Assembly (NCBI RefSeq): GCF_009601025.1
Contig: NZ_WIVE01000008.1
Coordinates: 25,392-89,391 of the forward strand
Direction of reading: 5' to 3'
From: Roseospira navarrensis
Lineage (GTDB): Bacteria; Pseudomonadota; Alphaproteobacteria; Rhodospirillales; Rhodospirillaceae
DNA length: 64,000 bases
Below, piece after piece: positions 8,071 to 15,320 of this stretch (positions within the stretch are counted from its first letter, which is position 1; the number at the start of each line of letters is the position of its first letter). The position numbers and the translations under genes were made by a program. Under the pieces are notes generated by a model. It did not search any database. It worked only from the letters and a program-made list of their open reading frames with translations, and was not told the DNA's origin.

Positions 8071-8844
8071 ATGCGCAGTCAAACGGCAATGAGCCCGCGG
8101 GTCCGGCAGGCGCGCATTGCGGACATGGTCCGCACGCGCGGCACCGTGACGGTGGAGGCCCTGGCCCGCGCCTTCCAGGCGTCGCACGAGACGATCCGGC
8201 GCGACCTGACCGCGCTGTCCGAAGCGGGCGTGGTGCAGAAGGTCCACGGCGGCGCCAAGGTGCCCAGCCGCCGCGAGGAAGGCCCCTTCCGCGACCGCAT
8301 GACGCAGCACGAGCCGGCCAAGCGCGAGATCGCCGCCAAGCTCGCCCGTCTGATCGAGCCGGGCGAGACCCTCCTGATCGACACCGGCTCCACGACCCTG
8401 CTCTGTGCCCAGGACCTGGCCCGAATCGACCGCCTGACCGTGGTCACGAACTCCACCCGGATCGCGGCGACCATCGCCGACGGCGGCCGCGCCAGCGGCG
8501 TCTTTCTGGTCGGCGGCGCCTACGACGGCGACAACCGCGAGACCGTGGGGCCGATGGCCGTGCGCCAGTTGGCCGCGTTCCATGCGGACCGCGCGATTCT
8601 GGGGGCCGCCGCCCTGAATGCCCGAGCGGGCGTTGCGGACATCAACGTCAACGAAGCCCACATCGCCCAGGCCATGGTGGACCTGGCCGACAGCGTGGTG
8701 GTGGTCGCCGATTCCTCCAAATTCGATCGCCATGCCGCATTTACGGTTTGCGGCTTCGGTCAGGTCGATCATCTTGTTTGCGAGCGAGCGCCGGACGGCA
8801 CGCTGGCCGAGGCGCTCGCGGCAAGCGGGGTTCACGTGCAATGA
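8071..8844 (+). CDS. glpR: DeoR-family regulator, GlpR-like
   Basis: The product is 257 residues, the usual length. Residues about 8-65 form the DeoR winged helix: RIADMVRTRGTVTVEALARAF, then the recognition helix ASHETIRRDLTALSEAGVVQKVHGGA. The rest is the sugar-phosphate-binding DeoR C-terminal domain with LLIDTGSTTLLCAQ, VVTNSTRIA and VVVADSSKFD. Such proteins repress until a phosphorylated sugar or polyol such as glycerol-3-phosphate releases them. It is divergent from the GlpA/kinase operon and upstream of the TRAP genes, so it probably controls both. Its last codons lie within the first unit of a 15-bp tandem repeat. Confidence 0.85.
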   Translation: MRSQTAMSPRVRQARIADMVRTRGTVTVEALARAFQASHETIRRDLTALSEAGVVQKVHGGAKVPSRREEGPFRDRMTQHEPAKREIAAKLARLIEPGETLLIDTGSTTLLCAQDLARIDRLTVVTNSTRIAATIADGGRASGVFLVGGAYDGDNRETVGPMAVRQLAAFHADRAILGAAALNARAGVADINVNEAHIAQAMVDLADSVVVVADSSKFDRHAAFTVCGFGQVDHLVCERAPDGTLAEALAASGVHVQ

Positions 8845-8877
8845 CACCACGTGCAATGACACCACGTTCAATGACAA
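8833..8877 (+). repeat. Three tandem 15-bp repeats at the regulator stop codon
   Basis: CACGTGCAATGACAC occurs at 8833-8847 and 8848-8862, and CACGTTCAATGACAA at 8863-8877. The regulator stop TGA (8842-8844) is in the first unit, and later units repeat the stop in the same frame. They may be a slippage duplication or a regulator-binding array ahead of the TRAP genes. Confidence 0.75.
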
Positions 8878-8980
8878 GGGGTGGTCGCACCATGAGGTTG
8901 GAACGACGGGGGCGGGCGCGGGCGAATGCCCCGTTCGGTCCCAGCGCCGGGTTGACCCGGCGGAAAAGGGAGGCGCCGGC

Positions 8981-9523
8981 ATGCCCCGTCCGATAGTGCT
9001 CTATGTCCAGGTCGTCGATTGGGTCTCGCACAAGTTCGGGTTGCTGGCGATGTGCCTGATCTTCGTCATGATGGCCGTGCTGCTGCTCGACGCCTTCACC
9101 CGCAACGTGGTGAACATCCCGCTGCACTGGTGCATCGAGATGGCTCAGTTCATCCTCGCCGCCTATTACTTCGTGGGCGGGGCGCACTCGCTGCAGTTGG
9201 GCGACCACGTGCGCATGGATCTGATCTATGACCGGCTGTCCGAGCGCGGCAAGGCGTGGATGGATGTGGTCACCAGCAGCTTCATGATCTTCTATCTGGT
9301 GTGCCTTCTGATCGGGGCGGTCTCCTCGACCCTGTATTCGCTGCAGTACAACCAGAAGCTCATGTCGGTGTGGGCGCCGCCCCTGGCGCCGATCAAGATC
9401 ATCATGGTGTTCGGCATCGTCCTGATGCTGCTCCAGGTGCTCTCCGTTCTGTTCAAGGACCTGGCGACGGCTCGGGGCGTGACGATCCCCGGCGTGCGGA
9501 TGCATGAGGAAACGGCGGTATGA
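8981..9523 (+). CDS. dctQ: TRAP transporter small permease (DctQ family)
   Basis: The product is 180 residues with four hydrophobic segments, the standard DctQ layout. The first, GLLAMCLIFVMMAVLLLDAF, is followed by TRNVVNIPLHWCIEMAQF, which resembles the conserved W-x-E-E/M motif region. It is the small membrane subunit that couples the periplasmic binding protein and the large permease. The ATG follows AAGGGAGG at 8966-8973. An open frame extends far upstream, but that part lies over the regulator gene and is not coding. It overlaps the large-permease gene by ATGA. Confidence 0.88.
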   Translation: MPRPIVLYVQVVDWVSHKFGLLAMCLIFVMMAVLLLDAFTRNVVNIPLHWCIEMAQFILAAYYFVGGAHSLQLGDHVRMDLIYDRLSERGKAWMDVVTSSFMIFYLVCLLIGAVSSTLYSLQYNQKLMSVWAPPLAPIKIIMVFGIVLMLLQVLSVLFKDLATARGVTIPGVRMHEETAV

Positions 9524-10842
9524 CCCATGAAATGATCGCCATGACCATGTTTGGCGTCATGATGGTGATGCTGCTGACCGGCCAGAGGGTGTTCGCGGCC
9601 ATCGGCGCCGTGGCGGCGGGCACGGCCCTGCTGCTGTACGGCGACGGCGCCATCGAGATGCCCTTCAGCCAGGCCTTCAAGGTCTTCAACTGGTTCCCGC
9701 TGCTGACGCTGCCCCTGTTCATCTACATGGGCTACATGCTGTCGGAGTCCGGCATCGCCGACGACCTGTACAAGATGTTCCACGTCTGGTTCGGCACCAT
9801 GCACGGCGGTCTGGCCATCGGCACCATCGGGCTGATGGTGGTGATCTCGGCCATGAACGGGCTGTCGGTCGCGGGCATGGCCATCGGGGCCACGATCGCG
9901 CTGCCGGAACTGCTCCGGCGGGGCTACGACAAGGTCATGGTGACCGGCGTCATCCAGGCGGGGTCATCGCTGGGGATTCTGGTGCCCCCGAGCGTGGTGC
10001 TCGTGCTGTACGGCATGATCGCGCGCCAGCCGGTGGGACAGTTGTGGCTCGCGGGCGCGCTGCCCGGCCTGATGATGGCCACGCTGTTCATTATCTACAT
10101 CTACGTCCGCTGCCGCATCCAGAAGCACCTGGGGCCGACCCTCTCGCCCGAGGAACTGGACATCCCGCTGGTCGAGAAACTGCGGCTGCTGCGCGCCGGC
10201 ATCATTCCGTTCCTGGTCTTCTTCCTGATGACCGGCCTGTTCGTGATGGGCTACACCAGCCTGGTCGAGAGCGCTGCCGTGGGTGCGCTGGCGGCGACGG
10301 CGGCGGCCCTGTTCAAGCGGCGGCTGACGGCCCGGGTGCTGCATCAGACGGTGCGCAAGACGCTCGGCATCTCCTGCATGTTCCTGTGGATCATCCTGGC
10401 GGCGCTGGCCTTCGGCGCGGTGTTCGACGGCATCGGCGCGGTGCGCGCCATCGAGACGCTGTTCATCACCCGCTGGGAGCTGAGCCCGTGGGAAGTGCTC
10501 ATCATGATGCAGCTTTCCTACATCCTGATGGGCATGTTCCTGGACGACACGGCCATGCTGGTGATCGTGGCGCCCCTTTACGTGCCGCTGGTGGGGGCGC
10601 TGGGCTTCGACCTGATCTGGTACGGCGTGCTGTACACGATCACCTGCCAGATCGCCTACATGACGCCGCCCTTCGGCTACAACCTGTTCCTGATGCGCGC
10701 CATGGCGCCGCCGGAGATCTCGTTGATCGACATCTACCGATCCATCATTCCATTCGTGATCGTGATGACCATCGGCCTGATGCTCGTCGTGATCTTCCCC
10801 CAGATCGCGCTGTGGCTGCCGAACACCGTGTACGGGAACTAG
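9520..10842 (+). CDS. dctM: TRAP transporter large permease (DctM family)
   Basis: The product is 440 residues with about twelve membrane segments, normal for DctM. VTGVIQAGSSLGILVPPSVVL is the hallmark sodium/substrate-site hairpin and ITCQIAYMTPPFGYNLFLM the second repeat equivalent. It drives sodium-coupled uptake together with the small subunit and binding protein. Its start overlaps the small-permease stop (ATGA), indicating translational coupling. The substrate is unknown; location with a GlpR-type regulator and polyol kinase suggests a polyol or its phosphate. Confidence 0.92.
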   Translation: MTHEMIAMTMFGVMMVMLLTGQRVFAAIGAVAAGTALLLYGDGAIEMPFSQAFKVFNWFPLLTLPLFIYMGYMLSESGIADDLYKMFHVWFGTMHGGLAIGTIGLMVVISAMNGLSVAGMAIGATIALPELLRRGYDKVMVTGVIQAGSSLGILVPPSVVLVLYGMIARQPVGQLWLAGALPGLMMATLFIIYIYVRCRIQKHLGPTLSPEELDIPLVEKLRLLRAGIIPFLVFFLMTGLFVMGYTSLVESAAVGALAATAAALFKRRLTARVLHQTVRKTLGISCMFLWIILAALAFGAVFDGIGAVRAIETLFITRWELSPWEVLIMMQLSYILMGMFLDDTAMLVIVAPLYVPLVGALGFDLIWYGVLYTITCQIAYMTPPFGYNLFLMRAMAPPEISLIDIYRSIIPFVIVMTIGLMLVVIFPQIALWLPNTVYGN

Positions 10843-10926
10843 GGCCATTGCGCCGTGCGGTCCCGGGGCGCCCAGGGGGGTCCCGGCGTCCGAGCCAGAC
10901 CTGAACCAAAACAGGAGACGACAGGG

Positions 10927-12039
10927 ATGAAGAAGACCGACAAGACCACGATCATCCGCCCGGACGACGCCGCCAGCGGCCCGGCCGACGCCAACCGTCG
11001 CGGCTTCCTGAAGACCGCCGGCCTCGCCGGGGCCGCCGCCGCCGCCTCCACCCTGGCCGCCCCGGCCGTGCACGCCCAGAACGGCCCGATCCGCTGGCGC
11101 CTGCAGACCTATTCCGGCGCGCCCCTGGGGGCGCACGTCATCAAGCCGCAGATCGAGGCCTTCAACAAGGCCGCCAACGGTGAAATGGAGATCGAGCTGT
11201 ACTACGCCGACCAGCTCGTTCCCACCAGCGAGCTGTTCCGCGCCCTGCAGAACGGCACCATCGACGCCGTGCAGTCCGATGACGCCACCATGGCCTCGCC
11301 GGCCGACGTGGCCGTGTTCGGCGGCTACTTCCCGTTCTCGACCCGCTACAGCCTCGACCTGCCGGTGCTGTTCCAGCGCTACGGCCTGAACGAGATCTGG
11401 AAGGAGGCCTACGACGAGATCGACGGCGTCGAGTGGATCTCCGCCGGGGCGTGGGACCCGCTGCACATCTTCACCAAGGAGCCGATCCGCTCGCTCGCCG
11501 ACATGAAGGGCAAGCGCGTCTTCGGCGTGCCGACCGCCGGCCGCTTCCTGGCCCGCTACGGCCTGATCCCGGTCACCGTGCCCTGGGACGACGTGGAAGT
11601 GGCCATCCAGACCGGCCAGCTCGACGGCGTGGCGTGGTGCGGCTTCACCGAAGCCTACGAGGTGGGCTGGGCCGACGTCTGCAACTACGCGCTTCTGAAC
11701 AACGTGACCGGCGCGTGGTGCGGCTCCTACTTCGCCAACTCGGACTCCTGGGCGAAGGTGCCGGAGCACCTGAAGGAGCTGTTCAAGATCACCATCGACC
11801 AGTCGCACTACTACCGGCAGGTCTGGTACTGGGGCGGCGAGGCCGACCTGCGCGTCAACGGCAAGAAGATGGAACTGACCACCATCCCGGCGGAAGAGTG
11901 GGACACCGTGGTCAAGGACGCCGAAAGCTTCTGGGACGAGATCGCGGCCTCCAGCCCGCGCGCCGGCCGCGTGGTCGAGATCTTCAAGGAGTACAACAAG
12001 GTCATGGAACAGGTGGGCGTGCCCTACCGCTATTCGTGA
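10927..12039 (+). CDS. dctP: TRAP transporter periplasmic solute-binding protein (DctP family)
   Basis: The product is 370 residues. A Tat signal is present: NRRGFLKTAGLAG about residues 23-35, then an Ala-rich segment ending AVHAQ near residue 50. The mature part begins WRLQTYSGAPLGAHVIKP and keeps the DctP order. It includes FRALQNGTIDAVQ, a central MKGKRVFG stretch and the arginine of GVPTAGRFL where carboxylate substrates usually bind. Tat export suggests folding before secretion. The gene is 84 bases after the large permease, and a strong palindrome follows the stop. A carboxylate-binding Arg would argue for an acidic ligand, in tension with a neutral polyol. Confidence 0.88.
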   Translation: MKKTDKTTIIRPDDAASGPADANRRGFLKTAGLAGAAAAASTLAAPAVHAQNGPIRWRLQTYSGAPLGAHVIKPQIEAFNKAANGEMEIELYYADQLVPTSELFRALQNGTIDAVQSDDATMASPADVAVFGGYFPFSTRYSLDLPVLFQRYGLNEIWKEAYDEIDGVEWISAGAWDPLHIFTKEPIRSLADMKGKRVFGVPTAGRFLARYGLIPVTVPWDDVEVAIQTGQLDGVAWCGFTEAYEVGWADVCNYALLNNVTGAWCGSYFANSDSWAKVPEHLKELFKITIDQSHYYRQVWYWGGEADLRVNGKKMELTTIPAEEWDTVVKDAESFWDEIAASSPRAGRVVEIFKEYNKVMEQVGVPYRYS

Positions 12040-12053
12040 GTCTGGATGGGATC

Positions 12054-12154
12054 GGCCCTGAAACGGACCCGTCCGTTTCAGGGCCTCCGCCGCGTCGCGG
12101 CGCCGGCCCGGCCGGGCCGGTGCCGCTCGGTGGGTGAGTTACACTCACCCACCG
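12054..12154. repeat. Composite palindromic repeat (four stems) after the TRAP operon
   Basis: Four stems follow one another: GGCCCTGAAACGGAC (12054-12068) with GTCCGTTTCAGGGCC (12071-12085), a short GCCGCG/CGCGGC stem near 12088-12101, a CCGGCCC/GGGCCGG stem near 12103-12120, and CGGTGGGTGAG (12128-12138) with CTCACCCACCG (12144-12154). The first can end TRAP transcription. The order stem, CCTCCGCC, GC stem, CCGG stem is shared with the repeats at 18171-18237 and 22320-22435. Confidence 0.7.
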
Positions 12155-12166
12155 CTGGTATCAAAG

Positions 12167-12276
12167 TCATCCCGAGCCGCCGGAGGCGGGGAGGGATCTC
12201 GGGAGGAAGTGTGAAGCGGTGCAGGAAGCGTGTCCGTGCCCGAGATCCTTCGGTCGCTTCGCGTCCTCAGGATGAC
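12167..12276. repeat. Inverted-arm repeat, GTCATCC...GGATCTCGGG family, copy 1
   Basis: A left arm starting GTCATCCCGAG and ending GGATCTCGGG (12167-12212) faces a right arm starting CCCGAGATCCTTCGG and ending CTCAGGATGAC (12239-12276). A copy of the same design is at 52299-52412 and a single arm at 63743-63782. Together with the preceding palindromes it fills the 12040-12332 gap. Confidence 0.7.
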
Positions 12277-12332
12277 CGCCAAACGTCGGACTCTTAGTCC
12301 AGGCACCAGCTCTTCAGAATGGTAACGATTCT

Positions 12333-13643
12333 TCAATCCCCACCATCGCCCTCATCCGGCACGACGAACACTTGTCCGGGGTAGATCAGATCCGGATCGC
12401 GGATCTGGTCGGCGTTGGCCTGATAGATCACGGTGTACTCGATGCCGCGCCCGTACACCGCCCGGGCCACGCGCCACAGGTTGTTGCCGGGCTGAACCAC
12501 CAGCAGCGCCTCGCCCTCGTCCCCGCGCCGGAAGGTGAAGTCCGTATGCTGGAACGGCAGTTCCACGCGGGTTTCCACAGCCCCGTCCGGCCGCACCTGA
12601 TCGACCCGCAGGGTGTAGACCCGTTCCTCCAGGCCCGCCGTGTCCGGGCGGGCGGTCCAGGCGCCGGAGGCATCCGCGCGCACCTGGGCCACCGGGGCGT
12701 TGTCCATGTAGAGGTTCAGCACCGCGTTGGGCTCGGCCGTGCCGGCCAGGGACAGGGCGCCGGTGCTGGAATAGTCCACCCGGCCGACTTGTAGGGTCCC
12801 TTCCGCCACCTCCGGCGTCGGTCCCTGGAGCAGACGGCCGGTGCCGCCGCCGACGCGCGGGGCCTCCAGCGCGATGACCGGCGCAAAATCTCCCCTGGCG
12901 CCCGTTTCCGGCGCACGGGATGAGCCGCCCTCCCGCTCGGGCACGGACAGCACCACGACCGTGGGGGACAGGCGGGCCTGGGCGGCGGGGGCCGGTCCCG
13001 CCGTGTCGCCCCCCCGGGCGCTCAACGACAACTCGCGCGCGCCCGGCGCGAACGGCGTGTCGGGCAGGTAGACCCACTGGCCCTGGCGGTCGGCCGTGGC
13101 CTCGCCGATGGCGGCCCCGTCGGCGAGCACGGACACCGTCGCCCCCGGCGCGGCCCGCCCGGCGATGACGGCGCTGCCGTCGGGGTCCACGCGGACCACA
13201 TCGAAGGTGGGCGCGTCGGGGCCATCGGGCGCGCCGCTGGCCTCCACCCTGGGCGGCGGGACGGCGGCCGGCAGCGCGGCGGACGCGGCCGCTTCGGGCG
13301 GGGTCTCGCCGGCGTCCGGTACGCTCGCAACGACGACGGGGCGGGAGGCCGCATCGGATACGCCCGCCTCGGCCGACTGTCGGGACGGGGTGGCCGGATC
13401 GGGTGCCGTGGCGGTCAGCGTCTCGCGTGCCTCGGCGAACGCCCGATCCAGGGTCGCGCTGCCGGTGGAGGTTTCGGTCGGAGCGCCGTCCTCGGCGACG
13501 ACGTCGGGCGAGTCCGTCTCCGTCGGCGTCTCGAATGTGGAATGGAACAGCACGGGCATCGACAGGAAGGCATGAATGCCCAGGATCGCCACCACCAGGA
13601 CGGCGGCCGCTCCCACAATGCCCCACAGGGTTCGCGTGTCCAC
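12333..13643 (-). CDS. Membrane-anchored LysM protein with Ig-like domains
   Basis: The product is 436 residues from a GTG start with GGGAGG seven bases before it. Residues about 6-26 form one hydrophobic anchor; residues 40-130 are a low-complexity Ser/Thr/Ala/Pro stretch. Then come bacterial Ig-like units, one including GSAVIAGRAAPGATVSVLAD and one SLAGTAEPNAVLNLYMDNA. At the C-terminus is a LysM domain with VQPGNNLWRVARAVYGRG and DLIYPGQVFVVP. LysM binds peptidoglycan, so the protein probably bridges membrane and cell wall. It is divergent from cytochrome b561. The N-terminal extension found in the same frame upstream is unlikely to be translated. Confidence 0.82.
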   Translation of the reverse strand: MDTRTLWGIVGAAAVLVVAILGIHAFLSMPVLFHSTFETPTETDSPDVVAEDGAPTETSTGSATLDRAFAEARETLTATAPDPATPSRQSAEAGVSDAASRPVVVASVPDAGETPPEAAASAALPAAVPPPRVEASGAPDGPDAPTFDVVRVDPDGSAVIAGRAAPGATVSVLADGAAIGEATADRQGQWVYLPDTPFAPGARELSLSARGGDTAGPAPAAQARLSPTVVVLSVPEREGGSSRAPETGARGDFAPVIALEAPRVGGGTGRLLQGPTPEVAEGTLQVGRVDYSSTGALSLAGTAEPNAVLNLYMDNAPVAQVRADASGAWTARPDTAGLEERVYTLRVDQVRPDGAVETRVELPFQHTDFTFRRGDEGEALLVVQPGNNLWRVARAVYGRGIEYTVIYQANADQIRDPDLIYPGQVFVVPDEGDGGD

Positions 13644-13804
13644 GGTTGCGCCTCCCCATTGCCCCGGCCGCCCAAGCCGGGTCCGCCCGGGCCCTGACGG
13701 TTCCCCTGGACAGTCCGGCCCTGACTCGATATGGGCGTGTCTCGGGCGCGCGGTCAACCGGGCTGTGCTCCCGCGACCGGATCCGCAGCAGGGAAGTTCA
13801 GTCC

Positions 13805-14524
13805 ATGGCGTCGTCATCCGAGACCGGGGCCGCCCCGGCCGCTTCGTCCGCCCCGCGCGTGGCCGTCAAGATCTGGGACCTGCCCACCCGCCTGTTTCAC
13901 TGGAGCCTGGCCGTCGCACTCGGGGTGTGCTGGTGGAGCGGCGAGGAGGGCAACTTCACGGTCCACTTCATCTCGGGGCATGTGGTGTTCGGGCTCGTGC
14001 TGTTCCGGCTCGCCTGGGGCGTGATCGGCAGCCAGACCGCGCGGTTCTCCGATTTCGTGAAGGGGCCGGGCGAAATCGGCCGCTATCTGCGCGGCCTGTT
14101 CAGCACCACGCGCAAGGACAACGCCCTGGGCCACAATCCGGCCGGCGGGCTGATGGTGATCCTGCTGCTGCTGGCCACCGGCGGACAGGCCCTGACCGGC
14201 CTGTTCGCCAGCGAGAACACCTGGGCCTTCGTCTCCGGCCCGCTGGCCTCGCTGGTGGGCAGCGACCTTTCGTCCACGATCACCAGCCTGCACAAGGGCA
14301 TCCTGTTCGACACCCTGCTGGTGCTGGCGGCGGTGCATATCGTGGCGGCCTTCGGGTACCTGTTCATCAAGAAAGAGAACCTCATCCGCCCCATGGTGAT
14401 CGGTCACAAGAGGCTGCCGGCCGAGGCCGCCGCGCGCGCCCCGCGTCTGGCGAACCCGCTGCTGGCCCTGCTGGTGGCGGCGGTGGCGGCCGGCGTGGCC
14501 TATGGGCTGCACAGCCTGACGTGA
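13805..14524 (+). CDS. Cytochrome b561-type membrane protein
   Basis: The product is 239 residues with four main hydrophobic segments plus a C-terminal one. VKIWDLPTRLFHWSLAVAL opens the protein as in the Ni/Fe-hydrogenase B-type cytochrome b561 family, and histidines in LFHW, ISGHVVFG, SLHKG and AVHIVAAFGY are the likely heme ligands. It should carry electrons between the quinone pool and a periplasmic or membrane partner. No cytochrome c or hydrogenase gene is adjacent, so the partner is unknown. It precedes bphO by about 100 bases. Confidence 0.85.
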   Translation: MASSSETGAAPAASSAPRVAVKIWDLPTRLFHWSLAVALGVCWWSGEEGNFTVHFISGHVVFGLVLFRLAWGVIGSQTARFSDFVKGPGEIGRYLRGLFSTTRKDNALGHNPAGGLMVILLLLATGGQALTGLFASENTWAFVSGPLASLVGSDLSSTITSLHKGILFDTLLVLAAVHIVAAFGYLFIKKENLIRPMVIGHKRLPAEAAARAPRLANPLLALLVAAVAAGVAYGLHSLT

Positions 14525-14553
14525 CGGGTGGACCCGGGGTCCGGCCCGCATGC

Positions 14554-14607
14554 AGTTGACCGTGGATTGGCGCGCGGGCGCCTGATAGCGTAGCGAGCCG
14601 GTCAACT
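14554..14607. promoter_or_regulatory. Wide inverted repeat upstream of bphO
   Basis: AGTTGACCG (14554-14562) and CGGTCAACT (14599-14607) are perfect 9-base inverted arms separated by 36 bases, ending about 20 bases before the GTG of bphO. They could bind a dimeric regulator or form a leader stem. The TTGACCG half site is the same as in the glp control region. Confidence 0.45.
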
Positions 14608-14627
14608 CTACCGTCGAGGTTTGCACC

Positions 14628-15320
14628 GTGACCGTTCATCCCGATCTGACCGCCTCGTCCGCCGCCGGGGACGAGGCCGCGCTCTCCACGCCCGACGATG
14701 CGGATCGAGCGGGCGGCGATCCTGTCCTGATGGCGCGGCTGCGGGCGGCGACGCGCGATGTCCACGACGCCCTGCACGAGCATCACGCCCTGGGCGATCT
14801 GCTCGCCCCCAGCCTCGGCGCGCGGCGCTACCGCCACATCCTGGAGTGTTTCGATGGGTTTCTGGCGGCGGCCGAACGCGAGGTGCTGGTGCCCGCCGAC
14901 GGCTGGTTCGCCGCGAACGGATTCCATCGCGTCTCGCGGCGGTACGACCTCGCCCGCGACCTGACCGATCTGCGCGAGGCCGGAGCCGCTCCCCCGCCCG
15001 AACCCGCCCCGGAGCGCCCGCCCGGCGGGCTGGGGGTCGCCCCGGGCGAGGGCGCGGCGCTGGGGGTGCTGTATGTGGTCGAGGGCTCGCGGCTGGGCGG
15101 GCGCGGTCTGGCGCGCCATCTGGGCCGCGCGCTGCCGCGCTCGTCCGCCATGGCGACGCGTTTCCTGGGGTCTCCGGGAGTCGATATCGGGGCTCACTGG
15201 CGTCAGGTTGGCGCCCTCATCAACACCCTGGGCCGCGATCCCGCGCGCGCCGACGCGGCCGTCGGCGCCGCCTGCGCCGCCTTTTCGGCCCTGACCGCCT
15301 GGTTCGACGAGGCCCCATGA
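14628..15320 (+). CDS. bphO: Heme oxygenase of bacteriophytochrome operon
   Basis: The product is 230 residues with a GTG start preceded by GAGG. The heme-oxygenase fold is seen in LMARLRAATRDVHDALHEH, where His46 is the likely proximal heme ligand, and in LGVLYVVEGSRLGGRGLARHL, the distal-helix glycines. It opens heme to biliverdin IX-alpha, iron and CO, supplying the chromophore for the phytochrome encoded next, whose start codon overlaps its stop (ATGA). The 30-residue N-terminal extension and a proline-rich stretch at about 120-135 look disordered. Confidence 0.9.
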   Translation: MTVHPDLTASSAAGDEAALSTPDDADRAGGDPVLMARLRAATRDVHDALHEHHALGDLLAPSLGARRYRHILECFDGFLAAAEREVLVPADGWFAANGFHRVSRRYDLARDLTDLREAGAAPPPEPAPERPPGGLGVAPGEGAALGVLYVVEGSRLGGRGLARHLGRALPRSSAMATRFLGSPGVDIGAHWRQVGALINTLGRDPARADAAVGAACAAFSALTAWFDEAP

